64,000 nucleotides of DNA from Rhynchosporium graminicola (taxonomy: Eukaryota; Ascomycota; Leotiomycetes; Helotiales; Ploettnerulaceae). The position numbers and the translations under genes were made by a program. The notes under the pieces were generated by a model, which saw nothing but the letters and a program-made list of their open reading frames with translations, made no database searches and was not told where the DNA came from. Position 1 is the first letter of the stretch; every line of letters starts with the position of its first letter. Of the stretch, positions 1 to 11,700 are shown one piece after another. Location: NCBI GenBank assembly GCA_900074885.1, contig FJUW01000071.1, forward strand, positions 1 through 64,000. The letters run 5' to 3'.

Positions 1-2950
1 ATATTACTAGCTTCCTTAGAAAAGACGTATACCTACTAGCTATACTCGTAAGGGATCTATAGTTCTGAATCTAATTCGCTTAAGCTAATAGTAAATTGCT
101 AAGCGGTTTTGCGATATTCCGTAAGGTCGATAGTTAAAGATACGATAGTAGTATTATGTTACTAAATTACGATTCGGTCGTTAAGAAGCTTATCTATCTC
201 GTGAAGGGTAGTAAAGAAGATCTTATCGTTAGAAGACTTCTAGCGTTTATATAAGAGATAGAAGGCTAGGCTGCTAATCGTATAAATCTCTAGCGCAGGA
301 GGCTCTGGAAGAGGTCTAAGCATACGAGGTGATCTTTATCGCTTCCGAAATATTATAGTAGCTGTTTTTATACTTTAAGTAGCTTCTATTAAGTCGCGAG
401 ATAGTATTCCGAGTAACTATTAGTTTATAGTGTGAATTACACAGGCGTAGTCTTATACGTAGGTCTTTAACGTAGAGACTTCTAATTAGAGTTAAAGTAG
501 AGATTCACGCGGGATATAAGCGATAACGTCGCTGAATCGTACGCACTTCGGCCGTGTATTAGTAGCTTCTCTAGAGTATAAAGACTTCTCTTTATTACTC
601 TATTCTTATTCTTTAGATAATAAACACTTAGGCTCGTTATATCTATAATAAGTAGTATAAACGCCGGAGAAATAGTCCTAACTGATCGGCAGTAGTAATA
701 GAGGGTTAGTTACCTGTAGAACACTCTCTAGAGGAGAGTTTTAGATATTTTTATAGCTATAAGTCTCCCTAGAAGTGCGCTTCCGAGCTAGTAATAGTTA
801 TTTAATAGTAGAGATAGAGTTAATAATAGCTCGAATATTAATAAGAGAGTTAGCTGCGCTTAACTATTCCTAATAAGCTTCCAAGAACTAATTAAGGCGT
901 TCGTTTCGTTCGTTAGCGTCGTATTAGTAGCGCTAGTAAGTATAGTATTTAAATAAGTCCTTAATCTCGATCGGAGAGCTATAAACATTACTAGGAGGAG
1001 TATATAGTAGCCAAATAATCTGTCGTTTAGAGGCATCTAAGAGTACTTAATATTCCGAAAGCTAGGTCCTTCCGAGTATAATACTATAGTTTCCGAGAGT
1101 AGTAATAAGAAAGGGGGTAAATACCTGAACGCGACGATCTACTGTTAAATTAAGTATCGTATAGTAACTGATAGTACTACTATTGATACTATTAAAGCCT
1201 TTAATAGGAATTGCGTTTAGTAGAGGGTGAATTAAAGGTTTTAAGAAGAAGGAAAGGGATTTAAGAAAAGAACGATTAATAAAATAGTATCTATTAGCTC
1301 CAGAATCGAGAAGTGCGAGTAGCTTATATAAGAGTCTATTCTTAGTAAGAGTAGCACGTGTAGTGAACAATTAACTACTAAGAAGCTTCGTAAGGTTAAG
1401 ATATCGTATATCTCGTATATTACTTAGGAAAGAGTCTTTCCCTAGGCGTAGTCTTTTACTAGCGGTTTAATATACTCCTGGGTATCGTCGTACGTTTCTT
1501 CGTCGTTATTATCTTCTAGCTCGCTATTAATATCGTTGTTAGCGTTAATTATATTAATTCGATACGGAGTGTTAGGTTAAGCTGACGATAAGCGTAGGTA
1601 TGAGGTAAGCGTAAAGTAATAAGGAGCATTCGCTGGCGATTATGCACGAGGCGTATCGTTTCGTGCAGAGTATAGTGCTTATTTACTAGTCGCACTAGTA
1701 TTCTCGGGCGTAAGAAGACTAATTTACGAATAAGAAGAGGAGTTAGTACTACGGCGCTAGAAGGAGGTATTTATAAGGCGTTCCCGAGTCGCGCTAGCCT
1801 TAGCTGAAGACTCGGAATAGTAGGTCTTTTCAATGAATTAACCTTAGTCTTCAGCTTATATAGCCTTAACGTATTCTTCTAGTATCCTTAACGTTCAGTA
1901 CTATTAGAAGAGCTATTTCCGTAGCTATGCAGGTAGCTTCTCTTATAAGTCTATTTTCAGAGTCGATTAATCGTTTACTCTAGCTTTACGAGCTAGCGTA
2001 CGAAACTCGTAGTAGAATATCCAGAAAGTCTACTTATAATCTATCTTTAGCGCGGAGTAGCTAGCTCTTATAGTTTATTAGTCGTATGGATTAGATAAGA
2101 AGGAGACGAGTTAAGTGATTATATCGAGTGAATCGATTATACTGCTTTCTTCGTTATATTCTGGTTCTAAGAATAAGAGTTCTAGGTAAGTTCTGGCTAT
2201 TCCTTTCGTTTAGTTAAGTAACTAATCTTTACGGTGATCTTCGTCGATAAAGTAGCTGGAGTAGCGCCGGAGGGCGTTACGTATCTGCACTTCCTAGAGT
2301 TTTAGAGAGTAGTCGATTCTATCAGAGAGCTTATTTAGAAGGTTCGGTATCTTCTCTATACGCGTAGCATATAATATTAATAATATTCCTCCGGTAGATT
2401 ATTCTCGACGACGATTATTAGGCGTAGGAGTAGCGTTATCTTCTTTAATTAATAGTAGTAGTATTATACGCGATTAAACGTTATTAAATAATATAGACTT
2501 AGTAAAGCGCTAAGCAGTTAACTAGTATAGTTCTAGGAACTCGTCCTATAACTAGCGTAGTTCTGCAGATAGGTCGGCGTTTAATTATCTCTCCTCCGCG
2601 AGCTTCCTTTTTGCCTCTTATAACTAGTGAGCGCGGTCTTCCTATAAGTTACCTATAGTTACTATTAATATAGGGGTATTATTAAGGAGGTTTAGCGACT
2701 TAGTAAGTTCGTTAATTATAGTAGGAGTTAGGGAGCTTAACTCGGACGAGGCATTATCGCAAGTACTCTCTACTATAGAGAGAGGTGGGTTATAGCGAGT
2801 ATTACGAGTCGCCGAAGAATAGAAGGTAGAGGGAGTCGGAGAACCGGTAGTCGATTTATCAGACTTAGGTTACTTCGGTTTAGGTACTATTCTTTAAGTT
2901 TATACTTAGTATAGGCCTTCTCTATATAGCGTAATCTCCTGCGTTTAGTA
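1..2950 (-). pseudogene. Degenerate gag-pol of element B
   Basis: The Gag part keeps a recognisable core at about 1965-2055 (FYYEFRTLARKARVND), as in fungal Ty3 Gag. The protease part is the only uninterrupted frame (1062-1370) and contains the D-S-G active-site motif in LLDSGANRYYFINRSF at about 1266-1316. Beyond it the linker ends in a motif like YEYA..VFSKEASN at the window edge, which in Gypsy polyproteins comes just before reverse transcriptase. Many TAG and TAA codons interrupt the rest. It cannot code for a working protein. Family assignment is by motif reading, not by a database search. Confidence 0.7.
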
Positions 2951-3024
2951 GCTCTAGGTATAGAGGTATAATATAAGTAGATATTTACTATCTTCCTAGA
3001 CGTAAGTAAAAGAGTTATAGATAA

Positions 3025-3259
3025 TATAACGCTTACTCTAGAAAGGTCTTAAAACTACCTGAGTAATAAGACCTTATATTACTATGAATATGAAGTAGTA
3101 AGAATCACTTGAGAATCTATAACTAAGGAGTGAAGAAGTAGAGAGAGAAAGGAAGTATATATATGAAAAGGGGCCCCTAAACTCTACTCGTGTAATCTCG
3201 CTTAGCAGTAAGTGTTTCTACTAATAGGGAGAAACCTCCAAACCTGACCAGTCGTCACA
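3025..3259 (-). repeat. 5' LTR of element B
   Basis: On the minus strand it starts TGTGACGACTGG and ends GCGTTATA, where the final TA is read as a RIP-changed CA. The outer bases TGTGACG and TGTAACG form a short imperfect inverted repeat, as LTR ends should. The length would be 235 bp. The right edge is supported by the break of the element C reading frame. No partner copy is available in the window, so the left edge is less sure. Confidence 0.55.
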
Positions 3260-3264
3260 GTTTA

Positions 3265-6200
3265 TACCTTAGAATCTGTTCCTTTCTTAACTATATATAA
3301 GTGACTATTCTAATCTGATAGCTCTCTATTAGCTAGGAGAGTGCTTTCAAATATATTATACTTAATTCCCTCCTTAATCATCTTATTCGGCTAGGCTAGC
3401 TTAGCTAAGGTATATCTTCTAGACGTGTTCTCCTAGATTAGCTTAGAATACTCTAGTATTCTAGCTCTATAATAATAGAGATCCGTGAAGGGTATATCTT
3501 TTAGTCCTATAGAGTTAATATAGCGATATATATATAGAAGCTTATAAACTTACTTGATTTATTCTAAGAGTATAGCGTTACTAAATATTAGGTTACTCTT
3601 AGCTACCCAAGTATTCAGAATATCTTTAATTACTTCTTCTATAGGTAACCTGACTATCCTTCTCTATATAGGAAAGGCTATAATATATAGTATCCTTTTA
3701 CTAGTTTCTGTAGTAATATTCTAGGTTTTAGCGTAGTTACTATATATTCTAAGCTAGCTAATAGATATAGGTCGATATTGGAATTTCGAGGAGAGCTTAA
3801 TAGCTAGATAGCAGGACTAAAGGTAGTTACTGCGGATTCTCGAGGGTTTTAGCTGCTCTATATTATTCGAGGATAGAAGAAGCTATAATAGTGACCTGGA
3901 CTAGGTAGTAGCCCTCCTAGTCTCTAGTATATATATAGAGGTAATATCAGCTTAAGTAAATAAAGCTAGGAATAAGCCTACTGATATAGAGGAGTACTGA
4001 TTTATAATAGGCCTCCTTTCTACGGAGGGTATTAGGTCTTTGAAATTTGAAGCTTTAGGAGGCTCTTCTGATATATAGGAAACTTCTGAGATATCTGCTA
4101 AATATCTAAGGTTTCGGGTAGGTATAATCCTAGAGACCTTTAGATAGCGATAGCGGGCTAGTAATAAGTTTAATATTATCTTAGGATAGCTTAGTAAATC
4201 TAGTTTTTTGAAGAGTTAGAATTACTAGAAGAAGAAGTATTATTAGTCTCTGAATCAGAAGAAGAATCAGAGGCGAACTTGTTATTAGTAGTAGAGATAT
4301 CCGAGCTCTTTATAAATTTGATAATTGAATCTGATACGTCTTTATTAGATTTCACCTTTAGATATAGAATCAGGTTTAAGAGTATAGATTCCATGAAGAG
4401 AGGGCTTTAAATAGTAGTAGTTATTTCTTTATTTCGATTACTACTAAGGGTAAGAAGACCTTTATAAATATCGATCTTCGTATTAATAGAATATAACTAT
4501 AGGAGCCTAAGAAGTAAGCTTAGCTCTTTATCGTTTAGACTCTTAGTATCTCTTATAAACGTATAGACTTTTCGCTTTATATCCTTTACTCTAAAGTTAA
4601 ATACGATAAACTTAGTAAGTTAATATTATATACTATTAGCTATACTATAGCTGACCCTAGCGTGTCTATAAGAGGCTAGTAGAATAGTCTTTAACCTTAG
4701 ATATTACTATAACGCGGGAGACATAATAACTAGATTAGAGCCTTAATCTATAGAATATATACTAACCTTTAATTCCACGATTATAGCCTTGCACTTTTCT
4801 ACTACTTTTATCTTCTTAGGAACTTTCTAAGCCTTATTAGCTAGATAAACTCGTGGCGTAACTTAGGTAAGCTTTAAATTCCTAGTAATAGCCGCTGATA
4901 AAGCTTATATAGATCTAGGTCTAAGTATACTATTCTTAGTCGAAGACTTCAGGTTTACCTTCTTTTAATTACGACGCGTGGATAGCTTACGAAATTACTT
5001 AGATATCTCTAGGGATATCTGAAATAATTCTAGAAGATTTATCGTAATATTAATACTAATAGCTAGGTCCTTGAAATTAACTAGTCCTAATCCTTCACGC
5101 TTAACTATCTCTCTTAATTATCTCCCTTTCTTCCTATCTTCTTTTATCGTAGACCTTAGTCTAGATCCTTAAGTAACTACTTCTAGTTCCTTAGCTATAT
5201 CCTGCTCCTTAGGAATATTAATCCTTATACGCTTCTTATTCCGGGTCCTATATACTACTCTAGTATAAATACCTTTATCTTCCTCCTCTCTTTCTGCTTT
5301 ATTTCCTGATATCTCTATAGACTCTGCTTAGTACTATAAGTTATCTAGAAGTATAATTATAGCTTTCGCTTTTCCCGCCTTATTACTTAACTAAGTAGAT
5401 CTAGCTTAGATAAATTAATTAAATAAGGTTATTTCTACTAAGCTTAGTATACTAGCTCTATCTAAGCTAGAAGATAATATTATAGATATTATCGATAATA
5501 ATTTAGAGGTACTAAAAGGAACCCTATTATCTATAGCTCTAGGTCCTTCGATATTGTAAAAGTCTCCCTATAGCTAAGTATATAATACCTAGGTAGTAGT
5601 TTCTGGGAATATAATTTGTTTCAGGTGCGTATACTCCTAAAAGGGTAATATAATATTTAGATAAGCTGACTTAAGGTAGCTATAATATCTATAGCTGATG
5701 CAGAGGATACTATCCCTCTTAGAGTTATATGCTAGGGTCCTATTAATATATAAGTTCAGGCTCTCTCGCGCCGGTTGTAAAGGAGAAATATTAGTAGAAG
5801 TATTAATATTAGTTTATTTTCCGTTTCTGGGATATAACTACTATCTATTACTTATATTAAAGTTATTTCGATAGTAAGGTAGCTAGTATTACTAAGGTTA
5901 GTACCTAGTTCTATTCCTAGCTGCTTACGTTATTTAAGCATTTAAGGTTAGAGGAGCGGTAAGCTGCAGAACCGGCTATAATTAGAGTAGATAAGTAGGT
6001 AGGGCACTCGAAGAATTCTGCTTAGATTAATAGGAGCTCGAAGGATTCTGAGGTAGGCTCGAAGAACTATTTTACTGACTCGAAACACTAGTATTAGTCT
6101 GCACTCTATAGGTAAGCGTGTTCTAGGCATAGGCGGCTAATATAATATATGCAGGTATTCCTATAGCTTGCGCTATATACTCTTCTAGTCTATTAAAGTA

Positions 6201-6930
6201 CTTTCTCTTCTCTACTTCTTCTTTTACTTTCTCTTGCGCCTTAATTAACTATTACGATAGATAAAGCACCTTATACGTTCTCTATAAGTATAGAACGCGT
6301 AGAATATTATTATTTAAAGTATAAACTCTTAGCTTATTATTTTTAATTCTACGGATAAAAGCCTAGGTAAGAGAGGTAAGAATATACTTATTAGAGGTCT
6401 TCTTAGGTAGTAAAGGTTCTCTTAGACCCTTCTTAATATCAGTAACTCCTATACGTTTAAGAAGGGTAGCAGTATAGTAGTAGTAAGAGGTGAGATTTTC
6501 ATATTCTCCCTGAATAAGACTTAATACCTTAGCTATAATATCTACTTCCTCTAAGGGCAGTTTATCGTCTGGATACTAAGTCTTAAGCTACTCGATAACT
6601 TCTTACTTCTCTTCTTCGCTTATATATATTTTATTTTATATAATTTCTTTTATTCTAGTATCTAATCAGAAACGCCTTAAAGTATCTCTACTAAGTAATA
6701 TAGTGATCGCTCTAAAGTAAGTTAGGGCTAGTAGTATTAGACCTTCTACTTTAAATTTATAGTCTAGATAGTCTAGCTATTATACTACTAGCATATCTCT
6801 ATTACCGCAGAAGTCCTTAGCTCTCTTAAATCGGAATATCTTTACTCTAGATATTCCAGATATATTAACTTTCTTACTCTTCTTAATCGTCTCTCGAGTA
6901 GCTTTAATATCTATCCTAGAGTTCAATTTC
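3265..6930 (-). pseudogene. Degenerate gag-pol of element C
   Basis: Visible remnants on the minus strand include a Gag stretch reading KDFCGNRDMLVV followed by LDYLDYKFKVEG at about 6825-6755, a motif IVKREGLGLVNFKDLAISIN near 5.1 kb, a retropepsin-like stretch with ID(Q)GSNLVIMSPAL at about 4765-4711 followed by LLRLLWLYSINTKIDI-like residues, and the pre-RT linker IGLKDIPFTDL at about 3.5 kb. A small serine- and asparagine-rich open frame (4200-4394) lies downstream of the protease. Stops replace CAG, CAA and TGG codons throughout. It is not functional. Confidence 0.65.
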
Positions 6931-6966
6931 TGCTGAATTCTTTCTTTCAGCTGCTTTATTGTTCCT

Positions 6967-6971
6967 CTAAG
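6967..6971. repeat. Target-site duplication of element A, left copy (CTAAG)
   Basis: The five bases CTAAG directly precede the left LTR and recur directly after the right LTR at 14747-14751. This fixes the ends of element A and shows that it inserted as a unit without later recombination. Confidence 0.85.
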
Positions 6972-7239
6972 TGTAACGACATAAGACTTAAGGCGGTATA
7001 TAAGTAAGAATAAACAAGTAGGGAGGCTAAGAGCGATCTTATATAGTCTAGTATAAAGGAAATAAAAAGATAAGGAAGGAAGAAGAAGAGAGATAGAGTA
7101 TAAAGAAACTTATATATATAAACAAGTACTAGTCCGATAATATACAAAGTCAGATACTAGTTCTACAAGGATACATATGAACTTAGGCCCTATTATCTAT
7201 CCTTCTTCTTATATAATATTCAGGTAAGCTATTATTATA
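6972..7239 (-). repeat. 3' LTR of element A
   Basis: It starts tgtaacgaca on the plus strand. Aligned to the other copy it differs mostly by C/T and G/A changes. The original ends TGTAACGACA and TGTCGTTACA are perfect 10-bp inverted repeats; here the right end has decayed to attattata. Confidence 0.92.
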
Positions 7240-7262
7240 TTACCCCCCCCCTAAGAAGAGCT
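7240..7262 (-). other. Polypurine tract of element A
   Basis: The plus strand has a run of C followed by taagaagagc just inside the LTR, so the minus strand reads a purine-rich tract with a run of G ending next to the 3' LTR. Position and base content match the primer site for plus-strand DNA synthesis in LTR elements. It is what shows the direction of the element independently of the coding frames. Confidence 0.75.
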
Positions 7263-7929
7263 TAACCCTAAGCTCGGAAGGTTATAGTTTATACTAGAAT
7301 TAGTCTTTATTATAAATATTTTCGTCGATATTCGCGTAATAAGCGCTAGCCGCTCTTTAGTAGTAGTAAATTCTTTATTAGGTTCTGACTAGTTACGTCG
7401 CTGTAATAGTACTGTATTACTTGTAGCTTCTAAATCGGGCGGTGAGTAGTATTTACTTTATCTATTTATAGTAGGAGTCGAGTTTAAGTAGGGCATAAGG
7501 TGTATAAAAGAAGGGGTTTATTAATATTAGAGCCTTTCCTTTTTAACTGCGATAACTACTTCAACTTATAAGTTTATTCTCCCTAGACTATGATATAGCT
7601 TCTAGAGTAGGTATTATTACTAACTACTATAGTAGTCTGCTATAATCTTATATATTAATCGACCTAATTAACTCTTCTCTTAATATAAGTAAGTTTCCTA
7701 TTTTAGTTTTAGAGATAGTCCTTAAGTGTAATATAGGGGTTTCATAGATCTATAATACTAACTCCTATAGTGCTTTTACTAGTTCTTACTAGTACTCTTT
7801 CGGCGGCGTATTATATATATTACCTGCGGTATATTCACGCCTTCCTTAAGATAAAGTATAATAATACTCCTATTTTAGAACTCTTATACTTATTTAATAA
7901 GCTTAACTCTAAGCTTTATAAGTATTATT

Positions 7930-8720
7930 CGGCGTTAAAGAGCAGTTAAAAGCCTATAGGTTACTTAAACCTAAACGTAAGTATATATATCAACGCGTTA
8001 TAATTACCTAATTACGTTAATACGGAGTACGCTGTTTTATCCGGGTTACTTCCTAGTAGCGAAGCTAAGGACGCGGAGCTGAATCGGGGCGGTATCGTAG
8101 CTACTTATAAGGCGATTAATCAGATCTATTATCTTGCGAAATCTACTACTCCTACTATTACGTTAGAGATTACTACTATATAATTAGTAGAGACTTAAGC
8201 TTTAAGGCGTTCTATAGAGAAAGTATTTAAGAAGTTAGAGTTTATTAAGATAGTAAGTTAAGATCTTAAATCCTTAGATACTAGTATAATACTAACATGA
8301 TATAAGATCTAGATCTTTTAATAATAGATTCGGCGAAGTCTAGGTTAATAGTATAAATAGTATTAAAGTAGATAAAGGAGTTAAATAGTATTATATAGGA
8401 ATTTATAAAGAAAGCTATATTTAAGGCTATAATATCTAATACTAGGGGAAAGAGGAATTTGCCTTCTAGTTCAGAGATAGTATCGGATCTAGATACTCCT
8501 AGACCTTCTCTAAAGAAGAAACCTCATAGGATTAGCTATTATACTTAGTCTACTACTAAAGCTACGTTAGTAGATTTAAGTAAGGAGTTAAATATAGTAG
8601 TTCCGGTTCCAGATATTCCAGAATTACTAGGAGCTCCGGAGAACTTAGGGGAGAAAGCTAATGAAATAGAGATAGTTAAAGAAGCAGAGTTTTAGATATA
8701 GCGTTATTACGGAGTATAAT
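7930..8720 (+). pseudogene. Antisense open region between pol and 3' LTR of element A
   Basis: On the plus strand, opposite to gag-pol, two successive frames read like protein with few stops. One contains NRGGIVATYKAINQIYYLAK and SIEKVFKKLEFIKIVS, the other IKELNSII, EFIKKAIFKAIISNTRGKRN, SDLDTPRPSLKKKPHRISYY and DLSKELNIVVPVPDIPELLG. The remaining stops are of the kind RIP makes from CAG and TGG. A TATAAAAG motif lies upstream at 7503-7510. I do not recognise the product; it is lysine-rich and might be a nucleic-acid-binding or capsid-like protein. Some plant Gypsy elements carry antisense frames at this place; whether this is related is unknown. Confidence 0.45.
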
Positions 8721-8739
8721 CAGGGGATTATCCTTAGTA

Positions 8740-11700
8740 ATAAATTCTAATACTAGTAACTATAATAGCTTATTATCCTCTAAGTAACTATAGTTATCTA
8801 TTCCGTCTTCCTAGGCCTTAATCTACTAATCTAGTTTATATAGAGGTCCAGGTTTACTTAGGTTAGTAGCGTAGAAGTCTCTGAGCTTATACGGAGTACC
8901 TATTAAGTCGGAAGCGTTATACTAAGTTAGGTCCGGGTCGTAGCCTAGCTAGCTAACTTAATACTTCAGATTACTTCTTAGGAGCTATATAGCGAGTATA
9001 TCTTATAACTCCTACTCTTCTTAAGTAGCGATAACCTCCAAGGGTAGGTTTTATAACTCCTAGCTTAGTAATAGGTCGTCCGAGTCCTTAAAGAGTAATT
9101 CGGGAGCGAATATATTATAAATAGAAGATCCCGGGGGTAAATCTAGCTTATAGGAGTATCTGATCTTAGCTAAGACCTAGTATAGTCTTACTTAGAGACT
9201 AGATAGCTTCTTACTTAGCTAGTAATTCTTAAGGTTCCTTATAGAGAGAAATACCTTATCTCTAACTTCCTAGTCGATATTACGCTGTTTCGGGTCAGTT
9301 ACGGCGCTTATCTTATACTAAGTAGCTAGTATATTAGCTTTTATAACCTTAATAGCGGATTTAGTACGTTTAGCTAGGGATTTAGTATCGGTATAGTTAA
9401 GCTTCTCTTATAGTATTAATCCGGTAAGTTACTTCTAGTCCTAGCTATTCCGTAGTAGTATACTATATTTAAGGGTATATAGCGCTATACTAATAGAATC
9501 GTAAGGCAGGGTTACTTAAGCGCGGTTTATTATTAGTAGTAGTTCGCCCTAGTTACTTTAGTAGTAATTAATAAAAGGTCTAAGGCGTTAGTTAATATAC
9601 TAATTTATAATCTCCGTTTATCCGTTAGTTTACTAATAGAAGGAGATAGAGAGCTTAACCTTAACTCTAATTATATAGCAAAACTCTTACTAGAAGAATA
9701 AGACTAGCTAAGCTCCTTAGTCGGATATAATTAACTCAGAAGTATATCCGAAACGATATATCTATTAGATAAATAATATCGCTATCCCGCGGGTATCGAT
9801 ATTATAGTAGTATAGTATCGATATAGAGTCTTTCCCTAGGTAGTCGATAAATACTAATATCCTATAAAATCCTTAGTTATTAGGCGGGAAGTCCTTAAAA
9901 TCTATAGCTAGGTACTATATAGGGTAGCTAGATACTAGTAATAGGTAGAGGAATCCTTATTATTTCGTCTGTTTCGGATAAGAGTACTAGTAGGAGCGGT
10001 AATTACGAGTATACTATTTCATATCCGATACGAGTCCTTTCTAGTAGTAATAAGTAGAAATTATTTCGGTAGTCTTACGAGCGTTTAGATAAGTAGAAGA
10101 AACTTAATCATAGATTTCGCTGATTAAATAGGTATATAGCGGAGTATAGCGTTATACGTATAGATAACTATTATAAAGTAGTAAACTATTATTAATAATA
10201 TAGTTATCTCCTAATATATTTCGTTCTTTAGAGAACGATTCTTAGTTGAATTAGTATAGTTTCTCGATTAAATCAAAGGAGTTATATGCGGGTTCCGGTA
10301 GCGTATTAGTCCCTAGCGATATTAAGTATATATAACTGATTTAATCGATATAATACTTAGCTAGTTCCGCGTTAATCCTAGGGTCTAGGCGGTCTAAAGG
10401 TAATAAAACCCGAGATCTACTATCCTATTTCTATTATTCCTATATCCTTAGATCTTATTCCTTATAGCTAAGGATATTAGCTTTAGCGTTATCTTTACTA
10501 AGCGTATATATAATTTGAAAGTTAAATTCGGAAAGGAATTCTATCTATCTAGCTTACTTATTAGTTAGGACCTTAGTAATTATAAAGTATTCTAAGGATC
10601 GATAGTCCGTATATACGCTAGTATAGTATTATAGAGATATGAGTTCCGGTCTCTATTTCCGGAAAGACTTAATAATAGCGTATAGCTCCTTATTATAGAT
10701 CTCCTAGTTTAGTTTATATCTATTAAGAATATAAGAATAGAATCTAATTAGATACTACTAGTTATCTTTATATAATTAGGAGATAACTCTAGCTATTATA
10801 CTATCAGAGGTATTAGTTTCTAGTTTAATCTATAATTTAGGGTCGAAATAATATAATTTCTGCACCGATAGTAGCTATTAATATAAATCGTCGAAGGACT
10901 TCTTATAATTATTAGTAAAATTCTATAGTACTATAGGCCGAGTAAGCACTAAGAGAGGTTTAGCAATAAGGCCGAAATTCCGAATAAATTAATAGTAGAA
11001 CTTATAGAATCCTAGGAAGGATTTTATAGCTATTACTATTTCAGGGTACTTCTAGTTTACTAATAGTACTACCTTCTCGGGATCTAGCTCGATTCTATTA
11101 GTAATAATAATATATCCGAGGTATTTAGTCCGAGTAATATAGAATTCGCTTTTCTTAATATCTACTTAGAGTCCGGTATCTATTAAGCGTTATAATACTA
11201 ATTTGATATATTTCTCATATTCCTAGAGCGTTTCCGAGTATATAAGAATATTATCTAGGTAAGCTATATAGAAGTTATCTAAGTAATCTAGTAGTATATT
11301 ATTTATATATCGCTAATACGTACTAGGTCTGTTATAGAGCCTAAAAAGTAGTACTTTATATTTATAGGATCCGAAGCGGGTTCGGAAGGTAATATACTCC
11401 TCGGATTCGGGGTCTATAGATATAGTTAAATACTACTCGGATATCTAGTTTAGTAAATATTACTACTTTAGATATATAAGTTAAGAGCTTATCGATCCTA
11501 GGTATTAGGTAGGAATCCTTTCGAGTGATTATATTAAGCTTACGATAGTCGATATAGAAGCGTAATCCTCTATCGGCCTTCTTAACGAATAGTATAAGTA
11601 ATATAAAGGGACTTTAGCTAGATTCGATAAATCCCTTATCTAGGTTCTCTATAAAGTACTCTTTAGTTACTTATAGTTCGTCTGTAGATTACTAATATAA

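Larger units (their letters stand above)
1..3259 (-). mobile_element. Ty3/Gypsy-like LTR retrotransposon B, RIP-degraded, truncated by window edge
   Basis: Read on the minus strand this stretch gives, in order, an LTR (3025-3259), a Gag-like region (about 2950-1450), an aspartic protease (about 1380-1060) and the linker leading into reverse transcriptase, which runs off the window at base 1. CpA and TpG dinucleotides are scarce and most former CAG, CAA and TGG codons are now stops, the pattern of RIP. It lies inside element C: the C polyprotein frame runs up to about 3265 and breaks exactly at the LTR edge. The target duplication can only be seen on one side (gttta at 3260-3264). The second LTR lies outside the window, so the LTR call rests on ends and context only. 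Confidence 0.75.
3260..6971 (-). mobile_element. Outer Ty3/Gypsy-like element C, pol-side fragment
   Basis: This is the pol-side half of an older retrotransposon that was split by insertion of elements A and B. On the minus strand a Gag-like frame (about 6900-5900) leads to an aspartic protease region (about 4850-4400) and then to the linker before reverse transcriptase (about 3500-3265), which stops at the LTR of element B. Element A entered between the leader and gag, duplicating CTAAG (6967-6971 and 14747-14751). RIP decay is as strong as in A and B. The rest of the pol gene must lie beyond the left end of the window. Confidence 0.7.

Noticed and set aside
3780..3860. Similarity between 3.8 kb and 15.7 kb (atagcaggRcta...ctcga) as the two LTRs of element C
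   Set aside because: The match is short and patchy, and 3.8 kb lies in the coding part of C, so it cannot be an LTR.
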